In this document: positions 36,860 to 45,269 of the stretch, piece by piece | Numbering within the stretch: the stretch's first letter is position 1 | Layout: every line of letters begins with the position of its first letter | Assembly (NCBI RefSeq): GCF_016653405.1 | Contig: NZ_NHSN01000017.1 | Location: forward strand, 186,001 to 250,000 | Source of the DNA: Halorhodospira halophila | GTDB taxonomy: Bacteria > Pseudomonadota > Gammaproteobacteria > Nitrococcales > Halorhodospiraceae | Direction of reading: 5' to 3' | Length of the DNA stretch: 64,000 nt | The notes under the pieces: generated by a model | Database searches by the model: none | What the model saw: only the letters and a program-made list of their open reading frames with translations | Told to the model about the DNA's origin: nothing | Position numbers and translations under genes: made by a program

Positions 36860-36879
36860 CGCGAACGGAGGAACCGACC

Positions 36880-38301
36880 ATGCGGGCACCTGTTGCCGTG
36901 GTCATACTGGCTGCGGGCAAGGGGACCCGCATGCGTTCGGCCCAGCCTAAGGTGCTGCAGCCGCTGGCTGGGCGCTCCCTGCTCTCCCACGTGCTCGATA
37001 CGGCCCTCGCCTTGGGGCCGGAGCAGGTGCACGTGGTCTATGGTCACGGCGGCCAGGAGGTCGCCGCGGCGCACGCCGACTATCCGGTGCACTGGGTCGA
37101 GCAGCCCGAGCAGCTTGGCACCGGCCACGCGGTCGCCTGCGCCCTACCGCAGATCCCCGATGATCATCGGGTCTTGGTCCTCTACGGCGATGTCCCGCTG
37201 GTTACCCCGGCCACCCTCGAGCCGCTGGTGGACGGCCACGGCTTGGAGCTGCTGGCCGCCCGGGTGCCCGATCCCACCGGCTACGGGCGCGTGATCCGCG
37301 ATGCAGCCGGGGGCGTGGTGGCGATCGTCGAGGAGAAGGACGCCGACCCGGGGCAGCGGGGCGTAGATGAAATCAATACCGGGCTTATGGCGGCTCCGGC
37401 CGCCGACCTGCGCCGCTGGATGGCAGCCCTGTCGGCGGACAACGCCCAGGGGGAGTACTACCTGACCGATGCGGTGGCCGCTGCTGTCGCGGACGGCGTC
37501 CCGGTGCTCGCCCGGTTCACTGCGGACCCCGGCGAGGCCAGCGGCATCAACGACCTTGTCCAGCTCGCGGAAGTCGAGCAGGCGTACCAGCGCCGCGAGG
37601 CCCGGCGGCTGCTGCGCGGAGGCCTGCGTCTGGTGGCCCCCGAGCGTTTCACTCTGCGCGGTCAAGTGCGCTTCGGCACCGACTGCGCCATCGACCCCGA
37701 CTGTACCCTGGAAGGCGAGGTGGCGCTCGGCGACAACGTGCACATCGCCCAGGGCACCGTGCTCCGGGACTGCGTTGTCGAGGACGGGGCGCGCCTCGGA
37801 CCCTATACTGTCATCGAGCAGGCCCGGATCGGCCCCGGGTGCCGGATCGGCCCCTTCGCCCATCTCCGTCCCGGGACCGTGCTCGAGGAGGGCGCCCGGG
37901 TGGGGAATTTCGTCGAGACCAAGGCGGCTCGTCTGGGTCCCGGGGCCAAGGCTAATCACCTCACCTACGTCGGCGATGCTGAGGTCGGGGCCCGGGCCAA
38001 TCTCGGCGCGGGGACCATCACGTGCAACTACGACGGTGCCCGCAAACACCGCACGCGGATCGGCGACGACGCCTTCATCGGCTCGGGAAGCCAGCTGGTC
38101 GCCCCGGTCCAGGTGGGTGACCGGGCGACCATCGGTGCCGGAACAACGTTGACCAGCGACGCGCCGGCCGACGCCCTGACCGTCGCGCGCAGCCGCGCCC
38201 GGACCATCCCCGGCTGGCAACATCCCGGCTTGACGGGTCGTCGCGGACCTCCCGATGATAGCGATGCCACGCCGGCGTCCGACGGTGCCAAGGAAGAGTA
38301 A
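36880..38301 (+). CDS. glmU: Bifunctional GlmU (GlcNAc-1-P uridyltransferase / glucosamine-1-P acetyltransferase)
   Basis: 473 residues. The N-terminal pyrophosphorylase domain has LAAGKGTRMRSAQPKVLQ (about 11-28) and EINTGL. The C-terminal left-handed beta-helix acetyltransferase (about 255-455) has FVETKAARLGPGAKANHLTYVGDA and NYDGARKHRT. It makes UDP-GlcNAc for peptidoglycan and LPS. The tail is about 15 residues longer than E. coli GlmU and acidic. It follows atpC by 20 bp, as in many Gammaproteobacteria. Confidence 0.97.
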   Translation: MRAPVAVVILAAGKGTRMRSAQPKVLQPLAGRSLLSHVLDTALALGPEQVHVVYGHGGQEVAAAHADYPVHWVEQPEQLGTGHAVACALPQIPDDHRVLVLYGDVPLVTPATLEPLVDGHGLELLAARVPDPTGYGRVIRDAAGGVVAIVEEKDADPGQRGVDEINTGLMAAPAADLRRWMAALSADNAQGEYYLTDAVAAAVADGVPVLARFTADPGEASGINDLVQLAEVEQAYQRREARRLLRGGLRLVAPERFTLRGQVRFGTDCAIDPDCTLEGEVALGDNVHIAQGTVLRDCVVEDGARLGPYTVIEQARIGPGCRIGPFAHLRPGTVLEEGARVGNFVETKAARLGPGAKANHLTYVGDAEVGARANLGAGTITCNYDGARKHRTRIGDDAFIGSGSQLVAPVQVGDRATIGAGTTLTSDAPADALTVARSRARTIPGWQHPGLTGRRGPPDDSDATPASDGAKEE

Positions 38302-38310
38302 GGAGCGAGC

Positions 38311-39138
38311 ATGTTCGACCACACAGTCGTTGCGGTGCACTTCGAGTCCCCCTACCAGCCCCTGCTCGATGCCATCGGTGAGCTGCACAAGTTCGGGGCG
38401 AAGCAGTTTACGCTGGTCGATGTCCTGCGCATCGATGACCCGGACGATCTCAGCGAGAGCCATCGCGCCGAGGCCCGTCGGCGTCTGGCCCAGAAGCAGT
38501 CAGACCTCCAGGCGGCCGGCTACCAGGTCGACATCCAGCAGCCGATCGGCTTCCCCGCGCCGGAGCTCGCCAAGATCGGCCGCGGCTACGGCGCGCAGCT
38601 GATCCTGCTCGGCTCGCGCGGCGAGGGGCTGCTGCGCGAGTTCTATCACGGCTCCACGGTCCTCGAACTCGCCCGGCAGACCGCGCTGCCGGTGCTCATG
38701 GAGCGCATCGCCCCGGACCCGAATACCTTCGGCCACGGCGAGACGTTCCAGCGGCCCATGCTGGCCACCGACTTCTCCAAAAAGGCTGCCGCGGCCCAGG
38801 CCCTGGCCCAGGATATCGGCGAGCACACCGGTGCGCTCACCGTGCTGCACGTCACCGACGAGGACACCCGGACCGAGGGCCAGGAGCGCCTGCAGCACTT
38901 TGCCGAGCAGGCCGAGGCGCGGGGCATCGAGGTCACGACCCGGCTGGAGACCGGGACCCCGTCGCGGGTGATCCGCAACGTCGCCGAGAAGGAGCGCAGC
39001 AGCATGGTCGTGGTGGGCAAGCGCGGTGACGGCCCCGGGCGTGACCTCGCCCTGGGCAGCACGGCGCAGCAGGTCTGCCGCAATTGCCCCTGTTCGGTGC
39101 TGCTCGTGCCCAACGAGCAGGGCATCTGGATTCGCTGA
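38311..39138 (+). CDS. Tandem universal stress protein (two UspA domains)
   Basis: 275 residues with two UspA domains (about 1-140 and 146-275). Each ends with the ATP-binding signature G-x2-G-x9-G-S/T: GSRGEGLLREFYHGST in the first, GKRGDGPGRDLALGST in the second. It is soluble, with no membrane segment. Tandem USPs of this type are linked to stress survival, but the ligand and partner are unknown. The gene sits between glmU (9-bp gap, AAGGAG ribosome site) and glmS (1-bp gap), an unusual place. Confidence 0.9.
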   Translation: MFDHTVVAVHFESPYQPLLDAIGELHKFGAKQFTLVDVLRIDDPDDLSESHRAEARRRLAQKQSDLQAAGYQVDIQQPIGFPAPELAKIGRGYGAQLILLGSRGEGLLREFYHGSTVLELARQTALPVLMERIAPDPNTFGHGETFQRPMLATDFSKKAAAAQALAQDIGEHTGALTVLHVTDEDTRTEGQERLQHFAEQAEARGIEVTTRLETGTPSRVIRNVAEKERSSMVVVGKRGDGPGRDLALGSTAQQVCRNCPCSVLLVPNEQGIWIR

Positions 39139-39139
39139 T

Positions 39140-40972
39140 ATGTGCGGAATCGTCGGTGCCTGCGCGCAGCGAGACGTGGCCCCGGTCCTGCTGGAAGGCC
39201 TGAGGCGTCTGGAGTACCGGGGGTACGACTCCGCCGGAATGGCTGTTATCGATCCCGACGGCCGTCTGTCGCGGACCCGGGTCGCCGGCCGGGTCGATGA
39301 CCTGGCCAGCGCACTCGAGCCCCGGCTGCCGGCCGGCGGCACCGGCATCGCCCACACGCGCTGGGCCACCCACGGTGTCCCCAACGACATCAACGCCCAC
39401 CCGCACACCGCCGCCGGCGAGGTGGCCCTGGTCCACAACGGCATCATCGAGAATCACGAGCGGCTGCGCGAACAGCTGCTCGCCGCTGGTTACGAGTTTC
39501 AGTCGGAGACCGATACCGAGGTCGCGGTCACCCTTTTCGCCGACCGCCACACCCGCGGCGGCGTCGATCTGCTCGAGGCGGTACGGGGCGGGCTGCCGGA
39601 GCTCGAGGGCGCCTACGCCTTCGCTGTGGTCTCCGCCCGCGAGCCAGGACGGATGATCGCCTGCCGGCGCGGTAGCCCCCTGGTGATTGGTGTGGGTATC
39701 GGCGAGCACTTCGTCGCCTCGGACGTGGCGGCGCTGCTGCCGGTAACCCGTCAGTTCATCTTCCTCGAGGACGGCGATCTCGCCGACCTCTCGCGGGACG
39801 GTGTCACCATCTACGACGCCGAGGGGCGACCGGTCGAGCGACCGGTGCGCACCTCCGAGCTCAGTGCCGAGTCGGTGGAGCGGGGCGGCTACCGTCACTT
39901 CATGCTCAAGGAGATCCACGAGCAGCCGGCGGCGGTGGCCGAGACCCTGGAAGGCCGCCACGCGGACGGCCGCGTCCTCGAGGCGGCGTTCGGCCCCGGC
40001 GCCGAACAGCTCCTCGACCAGGCCGAGCGTCTGCAGATCGTCGCCTGCGGCACCTCGTACCACGCCGGGCTGATCGCCCGTTTCTGGGCCGAGACCTACG
40101 CTGGGCTGCCCTGCGATGTCGAGGTGGCCAGCGAATTCCGATATCGGGCCCACGCCGTCCCGCCGGGCACGTTGGTGGTGGTGATCTCTCAGTCCGGCGA
40201 GACCGCCGACGTACTCGCCGCGCTGCGCGAGTCGCGCCGGCTGGGTTACGGCGGGGTGATGGCCATCTGCAACGTCCCCGAGAGCTCGCTGGTGCGCGAG
40301 GCCGACCTGACCCTGCTGACCCGGGCCGGGCCCGAGATCGGCGTCGCCTCGACCAAGGCCTTCACCACCCAGCTGACCGCCCTGTTGCTGCTGGTCGGCG
40401 CCTTTGCCCGCCGCCGCGGCCGCCCGCAGGCCGAGCAGGAGTTGGTCCGGGCCGCGGTGCAGCTGCCCGGCGCCCTGGAGCGCGCCGTGGCCATCGAGCC
40501 CCAGGTGGCCGAGCTGGCCGAGCAGTTCGTCGACCGTGCCCACGCCCTCTTCCTGGGCCGTGGCGCTCACTACCCCGTGGCGCTGGAGGGCTCGCTCAAG
40601 CTCAAGGAGATCTCCTATATCCACGCCGAGGCGTACCCCGCCGGCGAACTCAAGCACGGCCCCCTGGCCCTGGTCGACGACGGCATGCCCGTGGTGGCGG
40701 TCGCCCCTCGGGACGATCTGCTCGACAAACTGCACTCGAACCTCCAGGAGGTTCGCGCCCGTGGCGGGCGTCTGTTCGTCTTCGCCGACGACGCCGCCGC
40801 CCTGCGCTCCGCGCGTGGTTTCCACGTCCTCCCAGTGCCTGCCGGCCCAGAGGCCATCTCGCCGGTGATCCACACTGTCCCGCTGCAGTTGCTCGCCTAC
40901 CACGTGGCGGTCCTGCGGGGCACCGACGTGGACAAGCCGCGCAACCTGGCCAAGTCGGTCACCGTCGAATGA
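39140..40972 (+). CDS. glmS: Glutamine--fructose-6-phosphate aminotransferase (isomerizing)
   Basis: 610 residues from the ATG at 39140, which exposes Cys2 (MCGIVGA) as the N-terminal nucleophile after Met removal; longer in-frame starts would block it. The glutaminase domain (1-240) is followed by two SIS sugar-isomerase domains (about 285-600) with CGTSYHAG and SQSGETADVL. It makes glucosamine 6-phosphate, the first step to UDP-GlcNAc. It lies 1 bp after the stress-protein stop. I see no ribozyme-like leader, and there is no room for one. Confidence 0.97.
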   Translation: MCGIVGACAQRDVAPVLLEGLRRLEYRGYDSAGMAVIDPDGRLSRTRVAGRVDDLASALEPRLPAGGTGIAHTRWATHGVPNDINAHPHTAAGEVALVHNGIIENHERLREQLLAAGYEFQSETDTEVAVTLFADRHTRGGVDLLEAVRGGLPELEGAYAFAVVSAREPGRMIACRRGSPLVIGVGIGEHFVASDVAALLPVTRQFIFLEDGDLADLSRDGVTIYDAEGRPVERPVRTSELSAESVERGGYRHFMLKEIHEQPAAVAETLEGRHADGRVLEAAFGPGAEQLLDQAERLQIVACGTSYHAGLIARFWAETYAGLPCDVEVASEFRYRAHAVPPGTLVVVISQSGETADVLAALRESRRLGYGGVMAICNVPESSLVREADLTLLTRAGPEIGVASTKAFTTQLTALLLLVGAFARRRGRPQAEQELVRAAVQLPGALERAVAIEPQVAELAEQFVDRAHALFLGRGAHYPVALEGSLKLKEISYIHAEAYPAGELKHGPLALVDDGMPVVAVAPRDDLLDKLHSNLQEVRARGGRLFVFADDAAALRSARGFHVLPVPAGPEAISPVIHTVPLQLLAYHVAVLRGTDVDKPRNLAKSVTVE

Positions 40973-40985
40973 CAGGACCCGTTGT

Positions 40986-41912
40986 ATGAACCTGCGCGAC
41001 CTCCGCTATCTGGTCGCCGTGGCCGAGCACCGGCATTTTGGGCGAGCGGCGCGTGCCTGCTACGTCAGCCAGCCGACGCTCTCCACGCAGCTCAAGAAGC
41101 TCGAGGAGTACCTGGAAGTCCAGCTGGTCGAGCGCAATCGCCGGCGGGTGCTGCTCACGCCGCTGGGTGAGCGGCTGGCGGAGCGGGCCCGCGGGATCCT
41201 CAGCGCCGTCGACGACATGGTCGAGGTGGCCCGTGCCCAGGCCGAGCCGATGACCGGTGATGTCCGCCTGGGGGTGATCCCCACCGTCGGACCGTACCTG
41301 CTGCCCCACGTCATCCCGGATCTGGCGCAGACCTTTCCCCGCCTGCGCCTGCACCTGCGCGAGGACCTGACGCAGCGGCTGCTCGATCAGCTGCGTGCCG
41401 GCAGCCTCGACGGTGCCATCCTTGCATCGCCGATCGGCGGTGACGACCTGGTCTCGGCGCCACTGTGTCACGAGCCGTTCTACCTAGCCGTGCCCCGTGG
41501 CCACGCGCTGGACCATCCGGAACCGGTCCACACCAGCGATCTGCAGCAGACCGAGCTGATGCTCCTGGAGGAGGGGCACTGCCTGCGCGAACAGGCCCTG
41601 GAGCTGTGCCGGCGCAACGACGTCGGTGAGGCGGCGGCTTTCCGTGCCACCAGCCTCGAGACCCTGCGCCAGATGGTGGCCGCCGGGGTCGGGGTCACCC
41701 TGCTGCCGGCCCTGGCGGCAGGCGCCTCCCGTCACGGGCCGGACCGCGGCGCCATCAGCCTCCGGCCATTCGCTGAGCCTGTACCCAGCCGCGACCTGGC
41801 TCTCTACTGGCGGGCCGGGACCGCCCGAGAACCCACTTTCCGGGAGCTGGTCGAACGCATGTGCACCGCCCCTGTCCTTCAGGATCCTACCGAGACCCTG
41901 CCTGCTGCCTGA
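40986..41912 (+). CDS. oxyR: OxyR-type peroxide-sensing LysR regulator
   Basis: 308 residues. An N-terminal LysR helix-turn-helix (about 1-60, RDLRYLVAVAEHRHFGRAA) is followed by the effector domain. The redox cysteines fall at C199 and C208 in LLEEGHCLREQALELC, the same numbers as in E. coli OxyR, so peroxide sensing by disulfide formation is expected. It is downstream of glmS (13 bp) and just before uvrD (1 bp), so it may be cotranscribed with cell-wall precursor genes rather than divergent from its targets, as is common elsewhere. Confidence 0.92.
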   Translation: MNLRDLRYLVAVAEHRHFGRAARACYVSQPTLSTQLKKLEEYLEVQLVERNRRRVLLTPLGERLAERARGILSAVDDMVEVARAQAEPMTGDVRLGVIPTVGPYLLPHVIPDLAQTFPRLRLHLREDLTQRLLDQLRAGSLDGAILASPIGGDDLVSAPLCHEPFYLAVPRGHALDHPEPVHTSDLQQTELMLLEEGHCLREQALELCRRNDVGEAAAFRATSLETLRQMVAAGVGVTLLPALAAGASRHGPDRGAISLRPFAEPVPSRDLALYWRAGTAREPTFRELVERMCTAPVLQDPTETLPAA

Positions 41913-41913
41913 T

Positions 41914-44085
41914 ATGCCGATCGATGGCCTGACCACAGACCTCAATGACGCCCAGCGCGAGGCCGTCTGCCTGCCCCCGGGACGAGCCCTGGTGCTCGCT
42001 GGCGCCGGCAGCGGCAAGACACGCGTGCTCACCCGGCGCGCCGCCTACCTCGTGCAGGCCGAGGGCGCCTCGCCGTTCTCGATCCTGGCGGTCACGTTCA
42101 CCAACAAGGCCGCCGGCGAGATGCGCGGCCGCATCGGCGAGCTGCTGGGTATCGCCACCGCCGGCATGTGGGTGGGCACCTTTCACGGCATCGCTCACCG
42201 GCTGCTGCGCCAGCACACCCAGCGTGCGGGGTTGCCCGAGGGCTTCCAGATCCTCGACGCCGACGATCAGCTACGGGTGGTCAAACGGGTCCTGCGCGCC
42301 CGCGGCACCGACGACTCCCGTTTTCCGCCCCGCCAGGTGCGGGGCTTTATCAGCGGCCGCAAGGAGGAGGGCGAGCGTCCCGCGGACGTGACCGAGGCCG
42401 CCGGCGACTATCAGCAAGAGCTGCTGGCGATCTATCACGACTACGAGCAAGCGTGCCGGCGGGGCGGGTTGGTGGACTTCTCCGAGCTGCTACTGCGCGC
42501 CTACGAACTGTTGCGCGACGACCCCGAACTGCTCGGTCACTACCAACGTCGTTTCGAGCATATCCTCGTCGATGAGTTCCAGGACACCAACGCCCTGCAA
42601 TACCGGTGGCTGAAGCTGCTCGCCGGCGCCCGGGCCGAGCTGTTCGTCGTCGGCGATGACGACCAGTCCATCTACGGCTGGCGGGGCGCGCGGGTGGAAA
42701 ACATCGAGCACTTCCGGCGCGAGATGGGGGATGTTCGGGTCGTGCGCCTGGAGCAGAACTACCGCTCCACCGGCACCATTCTGGACGCGGCCAACCGCCT
42801 GATCGAGCACAATGCCGGCCGGCTCGGCAAGCAGTTGTGGACCGACGGGGGCAGCGGCGAGCCTATCACCCTGTACGCCGCCTTCAACGAGATCGACGAG
42901 GCGCGTTGGGTGGTGGACCGGATCCGCCAGCTTATCGAAGATGGCGGTCACGGCCACGCCGACTTCGCCATCCTCTACCGCTCCAACGCCCAGTCCCGCG
43001 CCCTGGAGCACGAGCTGCACGCCGCTCGTCTGCCGTTTCGCGTCTACGGTGGGTTGCGCTTTTTCGAGCGCGCTGAGGTCAAGGACGCCCTGGCCTATCT
43101 GCGTCTGGTGGCCAATCGCCACGATGACGCCAGCTTCGAGCGTGTGGTGAACACCCCACCCCGGGGGATCGGTGCCAAGACCGTCGACGCTGTCCGCTAT
43201 GCCGCCCGGGAGGGCGATGTCTCGATGTGGCGCGCCGCCCGCGAGCTGGCGGGCGGGCGGGCCCTGGCGGCCCGGGCGCGCAACGCCCTGTCCGAGTTCC
43301 TGGCGTTCATCGATACCCTGGATCAGGAACTCGCCCACCGGCCGGTGCACGAGCAGGTGGAGCAGGCCATCACTCGCGCCGAGCTGCGCCGCTACCACGA
43401 ACGCGACGAGGCCCGCCTGGAGAACCTCGACGAGCTGGTGACCGCGGCGCGCACCTTTGCCCAGCGCGATGACCAAGAGGAGGACCAGGACCCGCTGGCG
43501 GCCTTCCTGAGCCACGCCGCCCTGGAGGCGGGCGAGGGGCAGGCCGACGACTGGGAGCACTCCGTGCAGCTGATGACCCTGCACTCGGCCAAGGGGCTGG
43601 AGTTCCCCGTGGTCTTCCTGGTGGGCCTGGAGGAAGGGCTGTTCCCGCACCGCATGTCCGTCGAGGAGCCCGGCCGGCTTGAGGAGGAGCGCCGGCTGTG
43701 CTACGTGGGCATGACCCGGGCCCGCCAGCGGTTGATCCTGACCCACGCCGAGAAGCGTCGCCTGCACGGGGTTGACCAGTTGGCCCGGCCGTCGCGCTTT
43801 CTCACCGAGCTGCCCGGAGAGGGTCTGGAGGAGGTGCGCCCGCGCATGTCGGTGCGCCGGGGGCCGCCGCCGGCCACCGCCCCAAGCGGACCCTCGCTGC
43901 CGGGGGACCAACCGCCGGCGGGGTTGAGCTTGGGCAGCCGGGTGCGTCACCCGCGCTTTGGCGACGGCATCCTGCTCCAGTGCGAGGGCAGTGGCCCGAA
44001 TGCCCGCCTGCAGGTCCGTTTCGACGAGGCCGGCACCAAGTGGTTGATCGCCGACCGGGCCGGCCTGGAGCCGGCTACCAGCTAA
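41914..44085 (+). CDS. uvrD: DNA helicase II UvrD
   Basis: 723 residues from the ATG at 41914 (E. coli 720). An upstream in-frame start would overlap oxyR deeply and adds non-family sequence. The SF1A helicase motifs are GAGSGKT (30-36), TFTNKAAGEMRGRI, VDEFQDTN, GDDDQSIYGWRGA, QNYRST and TLHSAKGLEFPVVF. The C-terminal Tudor-like tail is SLGSRVRHPRFGDGILL. It acts in nucleotide excision and mismatch repair. Its end overlaps the convergent DUF2782 gene by 11 bp. Confidence 0.95.
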   Translation: MPIDGLTTDLNDAQREAVCLPPGRALVLAGAGSGKTRVLTRRAAYLVQAEGASPFSILAVTFTNKAAGEMRGRIGELLGIATAGMWVGTFHGIAHRLLRQHTQRAGLPEGFQILDADDQLRVVKRVLRARGTDDSRFPPRQVRGFISGRKEEGERPADVTEAAGDYQQELLAIYHDYEQACRRGGLVDFSELLLRAYELLRDDPELLGHYQRRFEHILVDEFQDTNALQYRWLKLLAGARAELFVVGDDDQSIYGWRGARVENIEHFRREMGDVRVVRLEQNYRSTGTILDAANRLIEHNAGRLGKQLWTDGGSGEPITLYAAFNEIDEARWVVDRIRQLIEDGGHGHADFAILYRSNAQSRALEHELHAARLPFRVYGGLRFFERAEVKDALAYLRLVANRHDDASFERVVNTPPRGIGAKTVDAVRYAAREGDVSMWRAARELAGGRALAARARNALSEFLAFIDTLDQELAHRPVHEQVEQAITRAELRRYHERDEARLENLDELVTAARTFAQRDDQEEDQDPLAAFLSHAALEAGEGQADDWEHSVQLMTLHSAKGLEFPVVFLVGLEEGLFPHRMSVEEPGRLEEERRLCYVGMTRARQRLILTHAEKRRLHGVDQLARPSRFLTELPGEGLEEVRPRMSVRRGPPPATAPSGPSLPGDQPPAGLSLGSRVRHPRFGDGILLQCEGSGPNARLQVRFDEAGTKWLIADRAGLEPATS

Positions 44086-44440
44086 ACAGCCGCCACAGCG
44101 GCGTGCGCGGGGGCTCGAGCGGGTCGTGCTCACCGCCGCTGCCGTCAAGTACGCCGTCTCCGGTGGTGTCGTAGAGCAGGTAAGGTGGGCCGACCGCCGG
44201 TTGGATGCGTACCGCGTAAATCTGCCCCGCGATGCGGTACTCCTCGATGACCGCCCAGTCGCGCTCGACGATGGTCACCGTCGGCTCGAGATCCGGTTCG
44301 TCGCGGATCAGCCCCTCGGGTGGGGGAGGCGGGGTCACCGTGATCCGTTCATCGGCCTCGAAGCCGCCGGCGGTGGTGGCCACCAGCATCCCCGCCAGGA
44401 CCAGCCCCCCGGCACCCGGCGCACCCCGACTGCTGCTCAT
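44075..44440 (-). CDS. DUF2782 family small secreted protein
   Basis: 121 residues from the ATG at 44440, chosen for GAGGAAGGG upstream; a GTG at 44446 is an alternative. A signal-peptide-like hydrophobic segment (about 11-25) precedes a Pro-rich stretch (ITVTPPPPPEG) and the DUF2782 core (TVTIVERDWAVIEEYRIAGQIYAVR, quoted in part; then VGPPYLLYDTTGDG). Function is unknown. Such proteins are often encoded near polA, as here. The stop lies inside the end of uvrD. Confidence 0.8.
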   Translation of the reverse strand: MSSSRGAPGAGGLVLAGMLVATTAGGFEADERITVTPPPPPEGLIRDEPDLEPTVTIVERDWAVIEEYRIAGQIYAVRIQPAVGPPYLLYDTTGDGVLDGSGGEHDPLEPPRTPLWRLFSW

Positions 44441-44453
44441 GGCCACCCTTCCT

Positions 44454-45179
44454 CTAGAGATCGAGCAGAATCTCCCGCTCCTCGCGGGAGGGCTGGAAGC
44501 CGCGGTCTTCGTAGTGGTCGAAGATGGCCGTGACCACCTCCTCCGGTGTATCCACGACCTTGAACAGGTGCATGTCCTCGGCGTCGATGGCCTCCTCGGC
44601 CACCAGTCGCTCCTGGAACCACTCCACCAGCTTCTCCCAGAAGGGGCTGTGCACCAGGATGATGGGGATGCGCGGCGTCTTCCCGGTCTGCACCAGGGTC
44701 AGGATCTCGGCCAGCTCGTCCAGCGTCCCGAACCCGCCGGGCAACACCACGTAGGCCGAGGCGTACTTGACGAACATCACCTTGCGCGAGAAGAAGTGCC
44801 GGAAGTGCAGGGCGATGTCTTGGTACGCATTGGCCTCCTGCTCTTTCGGCAGCTGGATGTTGAGCCCCACACTGGGCGACTTCCCGGCCTGGGCGCCCTT
44901 ATTGGCCGCCTCCATGATGCCGCCGCCGCCGCCGCTGACCACCGAGAAGCCGGCGTCGGAGACCTCGCGGGCAACACGCTCGGCCAACTGGTAGTAGGGG
45001 TGGTCCGGGGCGACGCGGGCCGAGCCGAAGATGCTCACCGAGGGCTTGATCGACGAAAGGCGTTCGAAGCCCTCCACGAACTCGGCCATGATCTGGAAAA
45101 TCTTCCAGGATTCACGGGTCAGCGTGGCGCCGTTGAGCGGGATGCGCTCCTGGTGCGCGAACGGGTTCTTGGGGTCCAT
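44454..45179 (-). CDS. LOG family protein (TIGR00730-type nucleotide phosphoribohydrolase)
   Basis: 241 residues from the ATG at 45179, which has CGGAG upstream. The Rossmann-like lysine-decarboxylase-like fold shows SGGGGGIMEAANKGA (82-96) and the signature PGGFGTLDE (147-155). Plant and bacterial LOG proteins release bases from nucleoside 5'-monophosphates. The older label lysine decarboxylase is wrong for this family. It lies 13 bp before the DUF2782 gene in the same direction and is divergent from polA. Confidence 0.85.
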   Translation of the reverse strand: MDPKNPFAHQERIPLNGATLTRESWKIFQIMAEFVEGFERLSSIKPSVSIFGSARVAPDHPYYQLAERVAREVSDAGFSVVSGGGGGIMEAANKGAQAGKSPSVGLNIQLPKEQEANAYQDIALHFRHFFSRKVMFVKYASAYVVLPGGFGTLDELAEILTLVQTGKTPRIPIILVHSPFWEKLVEWFQERLVAEEAIDAEDMHLFKVVDTPEEVVTAIFDHYEDRGFQPSREEREILLDL

Positions 45180-45269
45180 AAGGCTCCGTGGCTGGGCTGT
45201 TGATCGTCTCCGGGACTGCAACCTTTATCATAGCCGCGTAGCCCGCCAACAGTCACAGAGAGCGATTGC

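Noticed and set aside
39026-39139. Longer GlmS N-terminus
   Set aside because: It would bury the catalytic Cys2; the ATG at 39140 is required for an active glutaminase.
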